Below are positions 9,321 through 16,942 of a stretch of DNA of 64,000 nt, piece by piece. The notes below the pieces were generated by a model. That model saw only the letters and a list, made by a program, of their open reading frames with translations. It was not told the DNA's origin and made no database searches. The position numbers were made by a program, and so were the translations under genes. The stretch is from an archaeon (GTDB lineage Archaea; Asgardarchaeota; Thorarchaeia; Thorarchaeales; Thorarchaeaceae), in assembly GCA_024275415.1 (NCBI GenBank), contig JAJRZD010000064.1, forward strand, positions 1 through 64,000, in the 5' to 3' direction. How positions within the stretch are numbered: the stretch's first letter is position 1; every line of letters begins with the position of its first letter.

Positions 9321-9593
9321 ATATGTGATAAGCGTAATAATATATCAAGAGGAAAAAAGTATTTCTTGTATTATATATATTGGTTGTAATACATGTATAG
9401 TATCTCCAACGTGTCATTATTACTACTAAAATAGGTGCAACTTAGCTTCGTTCTAAGATTAGAACTATGTATTATTGTTACACAAGTAAGTATGAATGTG
9501 TCGTGTCATACGATATGACTGCCATGAGATCGTTTCAATCAATAACGTAAATGAATCGTCGATTCTATCTCTATCTCCTCAAAAGCAATAAAC
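9321..9593. other. AT-rich intergenic spacer
   Basis: About 270 bases with no convincing gene. It has strong AT richness (ATTATATATATTGG near 9370), a heptad site TTGTAATACATGTATAG at 9384-9400, and a probable TATA region for the minus-strand gene starting at 9320. Confidence 0.5.
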
Positions 9594-9896
9594 CTACAGA
9601 TTGATAGGCGATGGTTCGGATTGCGATAATTCGGTCTTGGAGCAGTCCCCCGATATGCGTATCACGGCACATTCGTACCGTTGGTAGCAGAATGTAAAAA
9701 TCTTGCCAATCGTATCAACAGGCATGTTAGTCATCCATGAAATCATCGAGCCTTCACGGTACGGATACATAGGAGTGCTTTGGGTAATGCACTTCCAGTA
9801 AATATGTAATTCAATAGTATTACTTGCAAGTGTTGTGATCAAAGTTGACTTGAAATTTGGACGATCTAAGATATTCCGACAACGAAAGAATATCAC
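9594..9896 (-). CDS. Small unrecognised protein, 100 residues
   Basis: Family not recognised. It is a plausible small gene because its central motif (MPVDTIGKIFTFC and surrounding residues) has a recognisable counterpart in the otherwise empty spacer at 30420-30480, where nucleotide differences are mostly conservative in the same frame. It has several cysteines, no membrane helix and no signal peptide. It lies in the minus-strand block of unknown genes, 30 bp downstream of the 9927-10505 gene, with a heptad site between. Start uncertain. Confidence 0.45.
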   Translation of the reverse strand: MIFFRCRNILDRPNFKSTLITTLASNTIELHIYWKCITQSTPMYPYREGSMISWMTNMPVDTIGKIFTFCYQRYECAVIRISGDCSKTELSQSEPSPINL

Positions 9897-9914
9897 TCTG
9901 ATGTGTTAATATGT

Positions 9915-9930
9915 GTATTACAAGTATTAT
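9915..9930. repeat. GTATTAC-AA-GTATTAT site
   Basis: Direct-repeat arrangement of the dispersed heptad with a 2-base spacer. It sits between two unknown minus-strand genes and overlaps the stop of the 9927-10505 gene. Confidence 0.55.
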
Positions 9931-10505
9931 TCGTCCGGATTGTGCTGTCTTTTTCTGGCTAAATCGGATTTAAGGTTTAGAGGCGATGTTAATTCATGGA
10001 GTGCATCAAGAACCATCTGCTCAGCAGCCTTGTAGCTTTCTAGATCTTCCGCACTGAGATTTTCCCTACCGGACAAAACTTCTCGAATGCTTCGATATCC
10101 TCTAATCTTCGTTGACAACTCTTCAAACGGACGGAAAATTGAGTAATCAAATAGCTCAAGATATGAAAGAAGAAGCATAGTATAAAGACAACGGACAATA
10201 TTACGCCTCGATTGAGATAGGGTACGATTGAAAGCACCACGCGACACCCCCAAGGATCTACTAGAGGTTTTCGATCTCAGAGTTGCTTTACTTTCATATG
10301 AGATGTGACTTCCTAGCTGATCCTCAATTACAAGGTCGATAAGGAGTGTCTCTAACTGGACTTCAGTAAGATTGGATCTCTCAAGAAGAGCTCGTAGAAT
10401 AGGTTCTTGTAGGGCCCGCTTTGCATATTGCATAGCAGACTTCAAATCAGTTCGTGGAAGTTCATCATCTTTAGGATTCAAACTGACTAACCAACCTTTG
10501 TACAT
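9927..10505 (-). CDS. Conserved-looking helical protein with a possible helix-turn-helix
   Basis: The 192 residues are almost entirely helical and soluble. A segment near 80-105 (SRSLGVSRGAFNRTLSQSRR) has the spacing of a helix-turn-helix recognition region followed by a basic helix, so DNA or RNA binding is plausible. The preceding part (LTEVQLETLLIDLVIEDQLG) resembles a dimerisation or scaffold helix. No exact family was recalled. It is co-directed with the unknown genes on both sides. Start codon at 10505; MYKGWLVS is the predicted N-terminus. Confidence 0.6.
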   Translation of the reverse strand: MYKGWLVSLNPKDDELPRTDLKSAMQYAKRALQEPILRALLERSNLTEVQLETLLIDLVIEDQLGSHISYESKATLRSKTSSRSLGVSRGAFNRTLSQSRRNIVRCLYTMLLLSYLELFDYSIFRPFEELSTKIRGYRSIREVLSGRENLSAEDLESYKAAEQMVLDALHELTSPLNLKSDLARKRQHNPDE

Positions 10506-10623
10506 GTGTGCGAAATCAGCGGTTTATCGCCTTCTAGGGCATTCTGGCAGTAGTTTCACAATGTGTCCTGTGCGGATACACTTTTGTATACACGGATAAC
10601 AGCGAGTTATGAGCTTTATGGAT

Positions 10624-10639
10624 ATAATACACGTAATAC
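10624..10639. repeat. ATAATAC-AC-GTAATAC site
   Basis: Direct-repeat copy of the dispersed heptad family in the spacer between the 9927-10505 and 10643-11062 genes, touching the 3' end of the latter. Confidence 0.5.
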
Positions 10640-10642
10640 AAA

Positions 10643-11062
10643 CTAAGAGGGAATTGTCCATTCATCCTCTATCGACAGCTTGACGAATCCTAGAATCAGA
10701 TTACCTCGAATCTCTTCAAATTTATATACGCCAAAAATGAATCGTTCTGTCCCTGATGTCCATTCCATCCGAGATTGATTCGCAAGATAATGAAAGAGAT
10801 TCCTACAGTATTTGCGAATAGTGGTAAATAGTGTCCTGAATTTCCGCCGTTGGGACGGGCGAATGCCCCAACGGTTCAATATAAACCGATTAGCCAGACT
10901 ATTGCTTGATATGAGGACGGTTCTCTTCTTCTGACTTGCCATGCTTGACTCAACGAGCATCTCCCGCAAGCAGGTAGGGATATTGCCCGCAACGGAGGGA
11001 GTAACGACCGGATCAATATAGAAATCTCTTTTCTGTTCCACTGTCGACCTCAAGGTAATCAA
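10643..11062 (-). CDS. Unrecognised 139-residue basic protein
   Basis: No family recognised. The sequence is rich in Arg and Lys, with a cluster near 70-90 (RPSQRRKFRTLFTTIRKYCR) that could contact nucleic acid, and ends in an acidic-hydrophobic tail. No membrane helices. It is the most upstream gene of the minus-strand unknown block and lies back to back with hypF, leaving about 140 bp for both promoters. That spacer contains GTAATAC at 11105-11111. Confidence 0.5.
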   Translation of the reverse strand: MITLRSTVEQKRDFYIDPVVTPSVAGNIPTCLREMLVESSMASQKKRTVLISSNSLANRFILNRWGIRPSQRRKFRTLFTTIRKYCRNLFHYLANQSRMEWTSGTERFIFGVYKFEEIRGNLILGFVKLSIEDEWTIPS

Positions 11063-11104
11063 CCTCTAGTCCAAGATGTGGGAATATAAAGCCCTACATA
11101 AATC

Positions 11105-11120
11105 GTAATACAAGTAGTAC
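11105..11120. repeat. GTAATAC-AA-GTAGTAC site in the hypF divergent spacer
   Basis: Copy of the dispersed heptad with one mismatch in the second half, followed by GGTATTAGG. It lies in the spacer upstream of hypF and of the divergent 10643-11062 gene, a position suited to regulation of either. Confidence 0.5.
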
Positions 11121-11199
11121 TGGTATTAGGTCTGTATGATACCATGTCAGTGAATTAATAACTCGTGTCATTGCAGTGCTAAGATGAGGTCTTCCACAA

Positions 11200-13569
11200 T
11201 TGATTCGGAGTGCAAAGATCCATATCAACGGAATTGTACAGGGGGTTGGATTTAGACCTTTTGTATATAGAGTTGCTAGAACTCTTTCATTGAAAGGAAC
11301 CGTGCTGAACCTAGGCGATGCTGGAGTGCGGATAATTGTAGAAGGTGAAAAAAGAACAATCGAAACGTTTTTGGAAATTCTAAGGAATCGTCCTCCCTCT
11401 ATTTCCCGAATTGATTCAATGGTTGTGGAATGGAGTGAATATAGTGGCCGGTACTCTGAATTTCTTATTGAAAAATCACAAGTTGTACGAAGTGATAGTG
11501 CTGAACCTGTGATACCTCCAGATATCGCAATCTGTGATGATTGTATAAAGGACTTGTTTGAAAACGGATCTAGATGGAAAGGATATCCTTTCACATCCTG
11601 TGCAGCATGTGGCCCTAGGTTTTCAACAATTCTAAAACTGCCTTACGATAGGCCCAACACCACAATGAACGATTTCCCTCTCTGTAGTACATGTAATACA
11701 GGTTATACAGACCCTCTAGACCGTAGATACCATGCACAGACTACCGCATGCGGATTATGTGGCCCCAAGTACAGCTTTAAAGACAATAACGGAAACACAG
11801 TCACATCTGAAAGACCAATACGCGAAACTGCAAAACTACTTCGGGATGGAAAGATAGTCGCAATCCAAGGCATTTCAGGAACACATCTCGTGGTCATTAC
11901 TTCACAGTCCGATCCGCTATTCGAACTGAGAAAAAGGAAAAATCGTCATCAACGACCACTTGCTATAATGATGCGGTCAACCGAGGCACTCGTGGATTGC
12001 TTCGATGTGACAAGCGAAGAATACAGTCTTCTTACTTCGTGGCGTAGGCCAATCGTTCTCGTGAAAAAAAGGACCAGTCCGAATCGAAAGGGAGATGTAT
12101 TACCTGTAATACATGATACGGTGCTTGAAATGCTCGCACCAGGTCTCGACACAGTGGGAGTGATGTTGCCATACGCGCCAGTACATCACTTGCTCTTTCA
12201 GAATCTTGACGAACTGGCGTTGGTGATGACAAGTGCAAATCCGACAGGTATTCCAATGTATGTGGAGCCAAGTGAGATACAGAGTTCCCTAGTTGGGATT
12301 GCCGATTACTACCTAATACATAATAGGAAAATCCAACAACGTGCGGATGATTCGGTAGTAAAATTCATTGGTGATAATTCAGCTCTCTTCATTAGAAGGG
12401 CTAGAGGATATACTCCTGAGCCTATTCCTATTAGGAGAAATGGCAACAAGTGCACCGTCCTTGGGTTGGGGCCAGAAGAAAAGGTGATGGGAGCTATCCT
12501 CAAGTCAGGAAACATATACCCTACTCAATACATCGGAAATGTAACAAACGTCGAAAACATCAGATTCCTAGAAAATGCATATCATCATCTTTCACAACTA
12601 ATTGGTGCAGAGCAAATAGATGCAATTGCTTGTGATCTACATCCTGAGTTCTTCACTAGTACTCATGCAGAATCGATCTCAAGTGAATGGGAGATCCCAT
12701 TATTCAGGGTGCAACACCACCACGCTCATATGTCTTCGCTCATCGCCGACCACAAATTACCCATTGATACAAGTATTGTTTGTATTACAGCTGATGGGTA
12801 TGGTTATGGGCTAGGTGGAATCGGGTGGGGTGGAGAAGTCCTTATGGGAAGCTGTGCAAACTTTGTGAACAAAGCTGGACTACACACATATATACATCCT
12901 GGCGGGGATCTGTCTGCCGAATTTGGATCAAGACCTCTAATTGGCATCCTTAAAGATCGTATTGAAGAAGACAGGTTACTATCTCTATTAGACGGACTTC
13001 CGATTTCTAAGAACGCAAGATTAGATGAACATACCCTTAACATACTACTTCGATCGATTGACAAAAAAGTCAATACGATAATGACTTCAAGTGCAGGAAG
13101 ATATCTTGATGCTGTCGCAGCGATTCTTGGAATTTGTGATAGGAATACTTACGATGGCGAAAGTCCGATGAAACTTGAGGCTGTTGCAAGGCGCACAGAG
13201 ATCAAAATTGAGCCATGTTTCATACAGACAAAAGGAAGACATGTAATGGATCTATCTGATTCTATCCAAAAGATAATAGATCTAAAAGAACGAAGAGTTT
13301 CAACAGAAGAAATAGCATATGCAGCCCAGTGGGGTCTCGGCAATGGACTCGCAACCTTGGCAGCTGAAATAGCAGAAGAAAGTGATGTCTCATACATCGG
13401 TTTCTCGGGCGGGGTTGCTTTAAACCGCATAATTACCAAAGCGGTAGTATCAACAATAGAAGCATATTCCAAAACACCTCTAATTCATAGTCGGGTGCCT
13501 CCAGGAGACGGAGGTGTTTCTGTCGGTCAGGTAATGGTTAGCGCTGCGCTACTCGAACGAAAGCAGTAA
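11200..13569 (+). CDS. hypF: Carbamoyltransferase HypF, [NiFe]-hydrogenase maturation
   Basis: Uses carbamoyl phosphate and ATP to make the carbamoyl group that HypE converts to the cyanide ligands of [NiFe] hydrogenases. The 789 residues contain all four modules: acylphosphatase-like (1-90, GIVQGVGFRPFVYR), paired zinc fingers (CDDC near 111, CAAC, CSTC, CGLC), a YrdC-like domain (about 205-390), and a Kae1-like domain with HHHAHM near 506. The start is TTG at 11200 with GAGGT at 11185-11189. No other hyp or hydrogenase genes are in the window. Several heptad sites lie inside the gene, including a perfect palindrome at 12095-12114. Confidence 0.95.
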   Translation: MIRSAKIHINGIVQGVGFRPFVYRVARTLSLKGTVLNLGDAGVRIIVEGEKRTIETFLEILRNRPPSISRIDSMVVEWSEYSGRYSEFLIEKSQVVRSDSAEPVIPPDIAICDDCIKDLFENGSRWKGYPFTSCAACGPRFSTILKLPYDRPNTTMNDFPLCSTCNTGYTDPLDRRYHAQTTACGLCGPKYSFKDNNGNTVTSERPIRETAKLLRDGKIVAIQGISGTHLVVITSQSDPLFELRKRKNRHQRPLAIMMRSTEALVDCFDVTSEEYSLLTSWRRPIVLVKKRTSPNRKGDVLPVIHDTVLEMLAPGLDTVGVMLPYAPVHHLLFQNLDELALVMTSANPTGIPMYVEPSEIQSSLVGIADYYLIHNRKIQQRADDSVVKFIGDNSALFIRRARGYTPEPIPIRRNGNKCTVLGLGPEEKVMGAILKSGNIYPTQYIGNVTNVENIRFLENAYHHLSQLIGAEQIDAIACDLHPEFFTSTHAESISSEWEIPLFRVQHHHAHMSSLIADHKLPIDTSIVCITADGYGYGLGGIGWGGEVLMGSCANFVNKAGLHTYIHPGGDLSAEFGSRPLIGILKDRIEEDRLLSLLDGLPISKNARLDEHTLNILLRSIDKKVNTIMTSSAGRYLDAVAAILGICDRNTYDGESPMKLEAVARRTEIKIEPCFIQTKGRHVMDLSDSIQKIIDLKERRVSTEEIAYAAQWGLGNGLATLAAEIAEESDVSYIGFSGGVALNRIITKAVVSTIEAYSKTPLIHSRVPPGDGGVSVGQVMVSAALLERKQ
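12095..12114. repeat. Perfect palindrome ATGTATTAC-CT-GTAATACAT inside hypF
   Basis: Nine-base perfect arms with a 2-base spacer, embedded in coding sequence for the YrdC-like domain. Survival of an exact palindrome within a conserved gene is part of the argument that the motif is functional. Single heptads also occur in hypF at 11693-11699 and 12782-12788. Confidence 0.65.
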
Positions 13570-13589
13570 TGTAATACAGGTATTACATT
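13568..13589. repeat. Perfect palindrome AATGTAATAC-AG-GTATTACATT
   Basis: The longest copy of the motif: ten-base perfect arms with an AG spacer. It lies between the convergent ends of hypF and iorB and overlaps the hypF stop. It could double as a terminator hairpin, but it lacks a T-run and shares its core with the non-terminator copies. Confidence 0.7.
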
Positions 13590-14208
13590 ATAGTGAATCA
13601 GAAATCGCTTGATAGCCGAGTTCAAATGCTTTCGTATTCACGTCTACAAACTTGCTAGGAAATGTAGTCTGCACAACATGTAATGCGGTTTCTTTCTTAA
13701 TAGGAACAATCCCACTTGCTAGTATTGCACCCAGCATTACAATATTCATAGATAGGCTATTTCCAGCGTTATTGGCCAGTTCTATTGCGTTGAATTCAAT
13801 GATTTTCGCTGTGTGCATAGTCAAGGCATCATGGATTTCCTCTTTCGAGGGATACTCTGCCTTACCCATAGAAACTACAACTGGATATTGAACATGGGAA
13901 TTCATGATGACTAAACCTCCTTTCGATATCAGGTGGATCTCCCTCAGTGTTTCAACAGGCTCAAAACCTACTACCAAGTGAGCAGTGCCAGGATCAATTA
14001 TAGGACCCTTTGCATTCTCGCCAATACGCACAGTACATACAACATGACCACCACGTTGAGCCATCCCATGGATTTCTCCAACACGCACATTATGGGAATC
14101 TTCCAATGCACTCTTTGCCAGTATCTCTGCGAGTGTAAGAACTCCTTGGCCTCCAACACCGGTAATAGCTATGTTAATCACAGTTGTATTACGTGTATTA
14201 CTAGTCAT
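13588..14208 (-). CDS. iorB: Indolepyruvate:ferredoxin oxidoreductase, beta subunit
   Basis: Gamma-type domain subunit of the oxygen-sensitive enzyme that decarboxylates aryl pyruvates to aryl-CoA while reducing ferredoxin. The 206 residues begin just before the family motif ITGVGGQGVLTLAEIL. GGAGGA at the end of iorA gives good spacing to the ATG at 14208; the ATG at 14217 would be too close. The gene follows iorA almost directly. A direct repeat of the GTATTAC heptad (14186-14201) lies in its first codons. Confidence 0.93.
   Translation of the reverse strand: MTSNTRNTTVINIAITGVGGQGVLTLAEILAKSALEDSHNVRVGEIHGMAQRGGHVVCTVRIGENAKGPIIDPGTAHLVVGFEPVETLREIHLISKGGLVIMNSHVQYPVVVSMGKAEYPSKEEIHDALTMHTAKIIEFNAIELANNAGNSLSMNIVMLGAILASGIVPIKKETALHVVQTTFPSKFVDVNTKAFELGYQAISDSL
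14186..14201. repeat. GTATTAC-GT-GTATTAC direct repeat
   Basis: Two exact heptads in direct orientation with a 2-base spacer, within the first codons of iorB. Confidence 0.55.
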
Positions 14209-14213
14209 GAGAT

Positions 14214-16103
14214 TCATTCCTCCTGTTTGATAGCACCTTGTGGACAAACTGCAACACAAGTTCCACAATAATTACACAGTGGCTCATCAATCACTGCTTT
14301 ATCTGTCACACTATCAAGATACATCGCTGGGCAGGACAACCGATTCAGGCATCGTTTGCAAGCTGTACACATATCAGAGTCGACATAGAACCTAGGGGGA
14401 TACTCTCCAGTCTTCCTCATCTCCGCAGCAGTAAGAAGTGCACATGGTGCTTTTGAAACTAATACAGCTGGTTCATGGTTTTCACGAACCCATTTGACCA
14501 TCTCCCGTACTTCACGTACTAATCCGGCAAGCGAGTCGAAAGGATTGATCGTTTTCACATACTTCACACCTAATCCCTTAGCTACATCCTCTACATCAAG
14601 GGGTTCCACCTGCTCTTGCATCCCCGTGATTCCTGTCCCGGGATGGGGCTGATGTCCAGTCATAGCGGTCGTACGGTTATCCAAAACTACAAGGCTGACG
14701 GGATGTTTGTTGTATACGGCGTTGACAAGCCCTGGAAGAACTGAGGCAAAAAAAGTGCTATCACCGACCGATGCCACAATATCCTGTCCCGTGACTTGAG
14801 CAATCCCACATGCAGTTGAGATCGAAGAGCCCATGTCAAAGAGAATATCTGCTGTTTCCAAAGGCGGTGCGATGCTAAGTGTGTAACATCCGATATCCGA
14901 GGGATAGATGGCTTTCCCGCGTGTAGCAGTTCTAATTGCAAAATAACTTGCCCTGTGGGGACAGCCCGCACAGAGTAATGGAGGTCGTGGCGGGAGGTCA
15001 GCCATATCCTTCATGCGCGAGTCGATTTCATCCCAATTGATACATGTATTACAGTCAGCAATCTTACACAGGGCCTCAATTACTATACGCGGACTGTATT
15101 CCATCGTCCTCGAGAAGTAACCCTGCTCTTTGCCGAGGATGTCGACCTCAACTCGGTGAAGTTGGGCGAGGCGGCGAGCGTGGGTTTCGAGATACGGTTC
15201 GAGCTCTTCCACAACAACCACTCGTTCATGCATCCTGAGAAAATCAGTTAGCTTCTGTTCAGGTAGCGGATGAGTGATACCAAGCTTGAGGATTTCAGCA
15301 TTCATCCCAAGATGGTCAAGAGCTTCGACGACATAAGTATAAGCGACACCACTCGTGATAATCCCTAAATCGCCTGTGCCCTCTATAAAGTTTAAGTGGC
15401 TAGTTTCAGAGATTTCTCGTGCTTTCGCTATTTGGCCGAGAAGCCAAGGATGTCGTAGTCGTGCTACTGAAGGTACTGGGACAAATCGATAGGGTTCTTT
15501 TTCAAATTCTACTTGTGCAGGGCGTTCACGGATCTCGTGGAACCGAACGGGTGCCCTAGTATGGTTCACCCGAGTCGTTGTGCGAAATAATACCGGAAGT
15601 TCTACTTTCTCTGAAAACTCATAAGCCTCTAACAACATTGATTTCGCCTCTGCTGGATCGGATGGTTCCATAAGTGGCATATTACCCATTAGAGCATAAT
15701 ATCGACTATCATTCTCGTTCTGGGAACTCCACATGCTTGGGTCGTCAGCCACCACAATCACCATCCCCCCACGCACACCCACATATGCTAGAGAGAAAAA
15801 AGGATCTGCTGCCACATTCAAACCAGGGCCCTTGCATACCATCATTGATCGGACTCCTGCAACCGCAGCCGCTCCAGCTACCTCTAATGCAACTTTCTCA
15901 TTTGTGCTGAACTCGAAATAGAAATTCGGAATGTGTGGAGCCATGAAAGTAAGATTATTCCCAATCTCACTGCTTGGAGTTCCTGGATAAAGTGCAACTA
16001 ATCGTACACCAGCCTCAAGAACACCTCTCGCTATCGCTTCGTTCGCTAACAGAAGTAAAGTCTTACCAGGTGCATCTTCAAGTAGTTCTTTTGGTTTTGT
16101 CAC
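14214..16103 (-). CDS. iorA: Indolepyruvate:ferredoxin oxidoreductase, alpha subunit
   Basis: Thiamine-diphosphate and iron-sulfur subunit of the aryl-pyruvate oxidoreductase in amino-acid fermentation. The 629 residues carry an N-terminal pyrimidine-binding domain (LYPGTPSSEIG) and a ThDP-binding region (GDSTFF). A C-terminal two-cluster ferredoxin domain contains CTACKRC and CNYCGTC (about 575-625). Full length. It forms an operon with iorB. The arylacyl-CoA product could feed the acyl-CoA synthetase at 6595-7995. A GTATTAC copy lies within it near 15046. Confidence 0.95.
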   Translation of the reverse strand: MTKPKELLEDAPGKTLLLLANEAIARGVLEAGVRLVALYPGTPSSEIGNNLTFMAPHIPNFYFEFSTNEKVALEVAGAAAVAGVRSMMVCKGPGLNVAADPFFSLAYVGVRGGMVIVVADDPSMWSSQNENDSRYYALMGNMPLMEPSDPAEAKSMLLEAYEFSEKVELPVLFRTTTRVNHTRAPVRFHEIRERPAQVEFEKEPYRFVPVPSVARLRHPWLLGQIAKAREISETSHLNFIEGTGDLGIITSGVAYTYVVEALDHLGMNAEILKLGITHPLPEQKLTDFLRMHERVVVVEELEPYLETHARRLAQLHRVEVDILGKEQGYFSRTMEYSPRIVIEALCKIADCNTCINWDEIDSRMKDMADLPPRPPLLCAGCPHRASYFAIRTATRGKAIYPSDIGCYTLSIAPPLETADILFDMGSSISTACGIAQVTGQDIVASVGDSTFFASVLPGLVNAVYNKHPVSLVVLDNRTTAMTGHQPHPGTGITGMQEQVEPLDVEDVAKGLGVKYVKTINPFDSLAGLVREVREMVKWVRENHEPAVLVSKAPCALLTAAEMRKTGEYPPRFYVDSDMCTACKRCLNRLSCPAMYLDSVTDKAVIDEPLCNYCGTCVAVCPQGAIKQEE

Positions 16104-16520
16104 AGAAGATCCTCCTTAACACCATAGAATTGGCTGTGCAGTCGAACCAAGTTTCGTCTATCAGTCTTATGGTAGTACAGAGCCTGTATTACATGTATCA
16201 CGCACTATTAGAACACATGTTCCAACAAACAATCATACAAAACAAGACGTAGCGTTAAACAAGATCAACACAACAAAAACAGAAAATGTGGAAAGACAAG
16301 ACCCCTCTATTTCCTATGGAACTGTATGAATATTGCTTGTAGCAATGACAACTGTATGTATGTATGAAAAATGGAGATAAATGCAATTTGTCAATCTTAT
16401 ATATATAATTTTCTTTTTCTGTTTTTTTTTGATACCCCATTATTTCCATTGGAAGCAAGGGGGATTAGTGGTTTCTTCTAGTAACCATCCGAATCCATTA
16501 GCGTTGTTAGAACACGTGTT
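16104..16520. other. AT-rich spacer with regulatory palindromes
   Basis: About 415 bases with no convincing gene. It holds a heptad site near 16185-16202, two GAACA-TGTTC palindromes (16208-16225 and 16507-16524), a TATATATAATTTT stretch near 16400, and a long T-run on the plus strand near 16425-16433. It probably contains the iorAB promoter and the 3' end region of the 16521-16814 gene. Confidence 0.5.
16208..16225. promoter_or_regulatory. Operator-like palindrome TTAGAACACATGTTCCAA
   Basis: Near-perfect inverted repeat with core GAACA-CA-TGTTC, about 105 bp upstream of iorA. Same motif as at 16507 and 16829. Confidence 0.55.
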
Positions 16521-16524
16521 CTAA
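16507..16524. promoter_or_regulatory. Operator-like perfect palindrome TTAGAACACGTGTTCTAA
   Basis: A perfect 18-base palindrome at the 3' end of the 16521-16814 gene, overlapping its stop codon. It shares the GAACAC..GTGTTC core with sites at 16208 and 16829. Confidence 0.6.
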
Positions 16525-16814
16525 TAGGTGATTTCATCTACAATTTCAAAAACCCGAAGATGCATGATATCGGAATATTCGCTGAATAAAGTGTCAAAGA
16601 CCGATTTGTATTCACTCGGGACAATAATAGCCGAATCAACCACGATCTCAGAGCCTAGACACTCCTCGATCAAACCTGGCTTTCGTTTCTGCCTAATCCC
16701 TGATTTGGTCTTCCACGTATATGTAAATCCATATAGCTCCTTAGTGAACGAAACACGTCTTGCATTAGTCCTGCGAGCTTGTCGAAAATCGTATAGGAAT
16801 AGAAATTTGGCCAA
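16521..16814 (-). CDS. Small conserved-looking protein beside the lysine operon
   Basis: The 97 residues begin MAKFLFLYDFRQARRTNARR if TTG at 16814 is the start. GGTGAT lies 4 bases upstream, a good match to the anti-Shine-Dalgarno. The longer frame from ATG 16853 would add hydrophobic residues encoded through the GAACACATGTTCC operator, so it is less likely. The protein is compact and mixed alpha/beta (KSGIRQKRKPGLIEECLG, then IIVPSEYKSVFDTLFSEY). I sense an archaeal conserved family but cannot name it. It is divergent from the lysine degradation genes, suggesting linked control. Confidence 0.55.
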   Translation of the reverse strand: MAKFLFLYDFRQARRTNARRVSFTKELYGFTYTWKTKSGIRQKRKPGLIEECLGSEIVVDSAIIVPSEYKSVFDTLFSEYSDIMHLRVFEIVDEITY

Positions 16815-16828
16815 GCATATCACCAGCA

Positions 16829-16880
16829 ATAGAACACATGTTCCAAATTTCATTATATGTAATACACCATGTTCCAATGG
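16829..16880. promoter_or_regulatory. Operator cluster in the divergent spacer before the lysine genes
   Basis: ATAGAACACATGTTCCAAAT at 16829-16848 and a half copy ACCATGTTCCAATGG at 16866-16880 flank a GTAATAC heptad at 16859-16865. The cluster lies between the divergent genes starting at 16814 and 16943, so a regulator bound here could control both. Confidence 0.6.
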
Positions 16881-16942
16881 AAAGCTTAAAGCGTGGATAC
16901 AAATGCCCTGACCTACCCCTTCGAGTTTCAGGAGGCACTCCT

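Noticed and set aside
13568..13589. Palindrome read only as a hypF/iorB terminator
   Set aside because: The same palindrome core occurs inside genes, and there is no T-run, so a protein-binding site fits better.
16255..16458. 67-codon minus-strand frame in the AT-rich spacer
   Set aside because: Composition reflects AT-rich DNA, with no ribosome site and no recognisable pattern.
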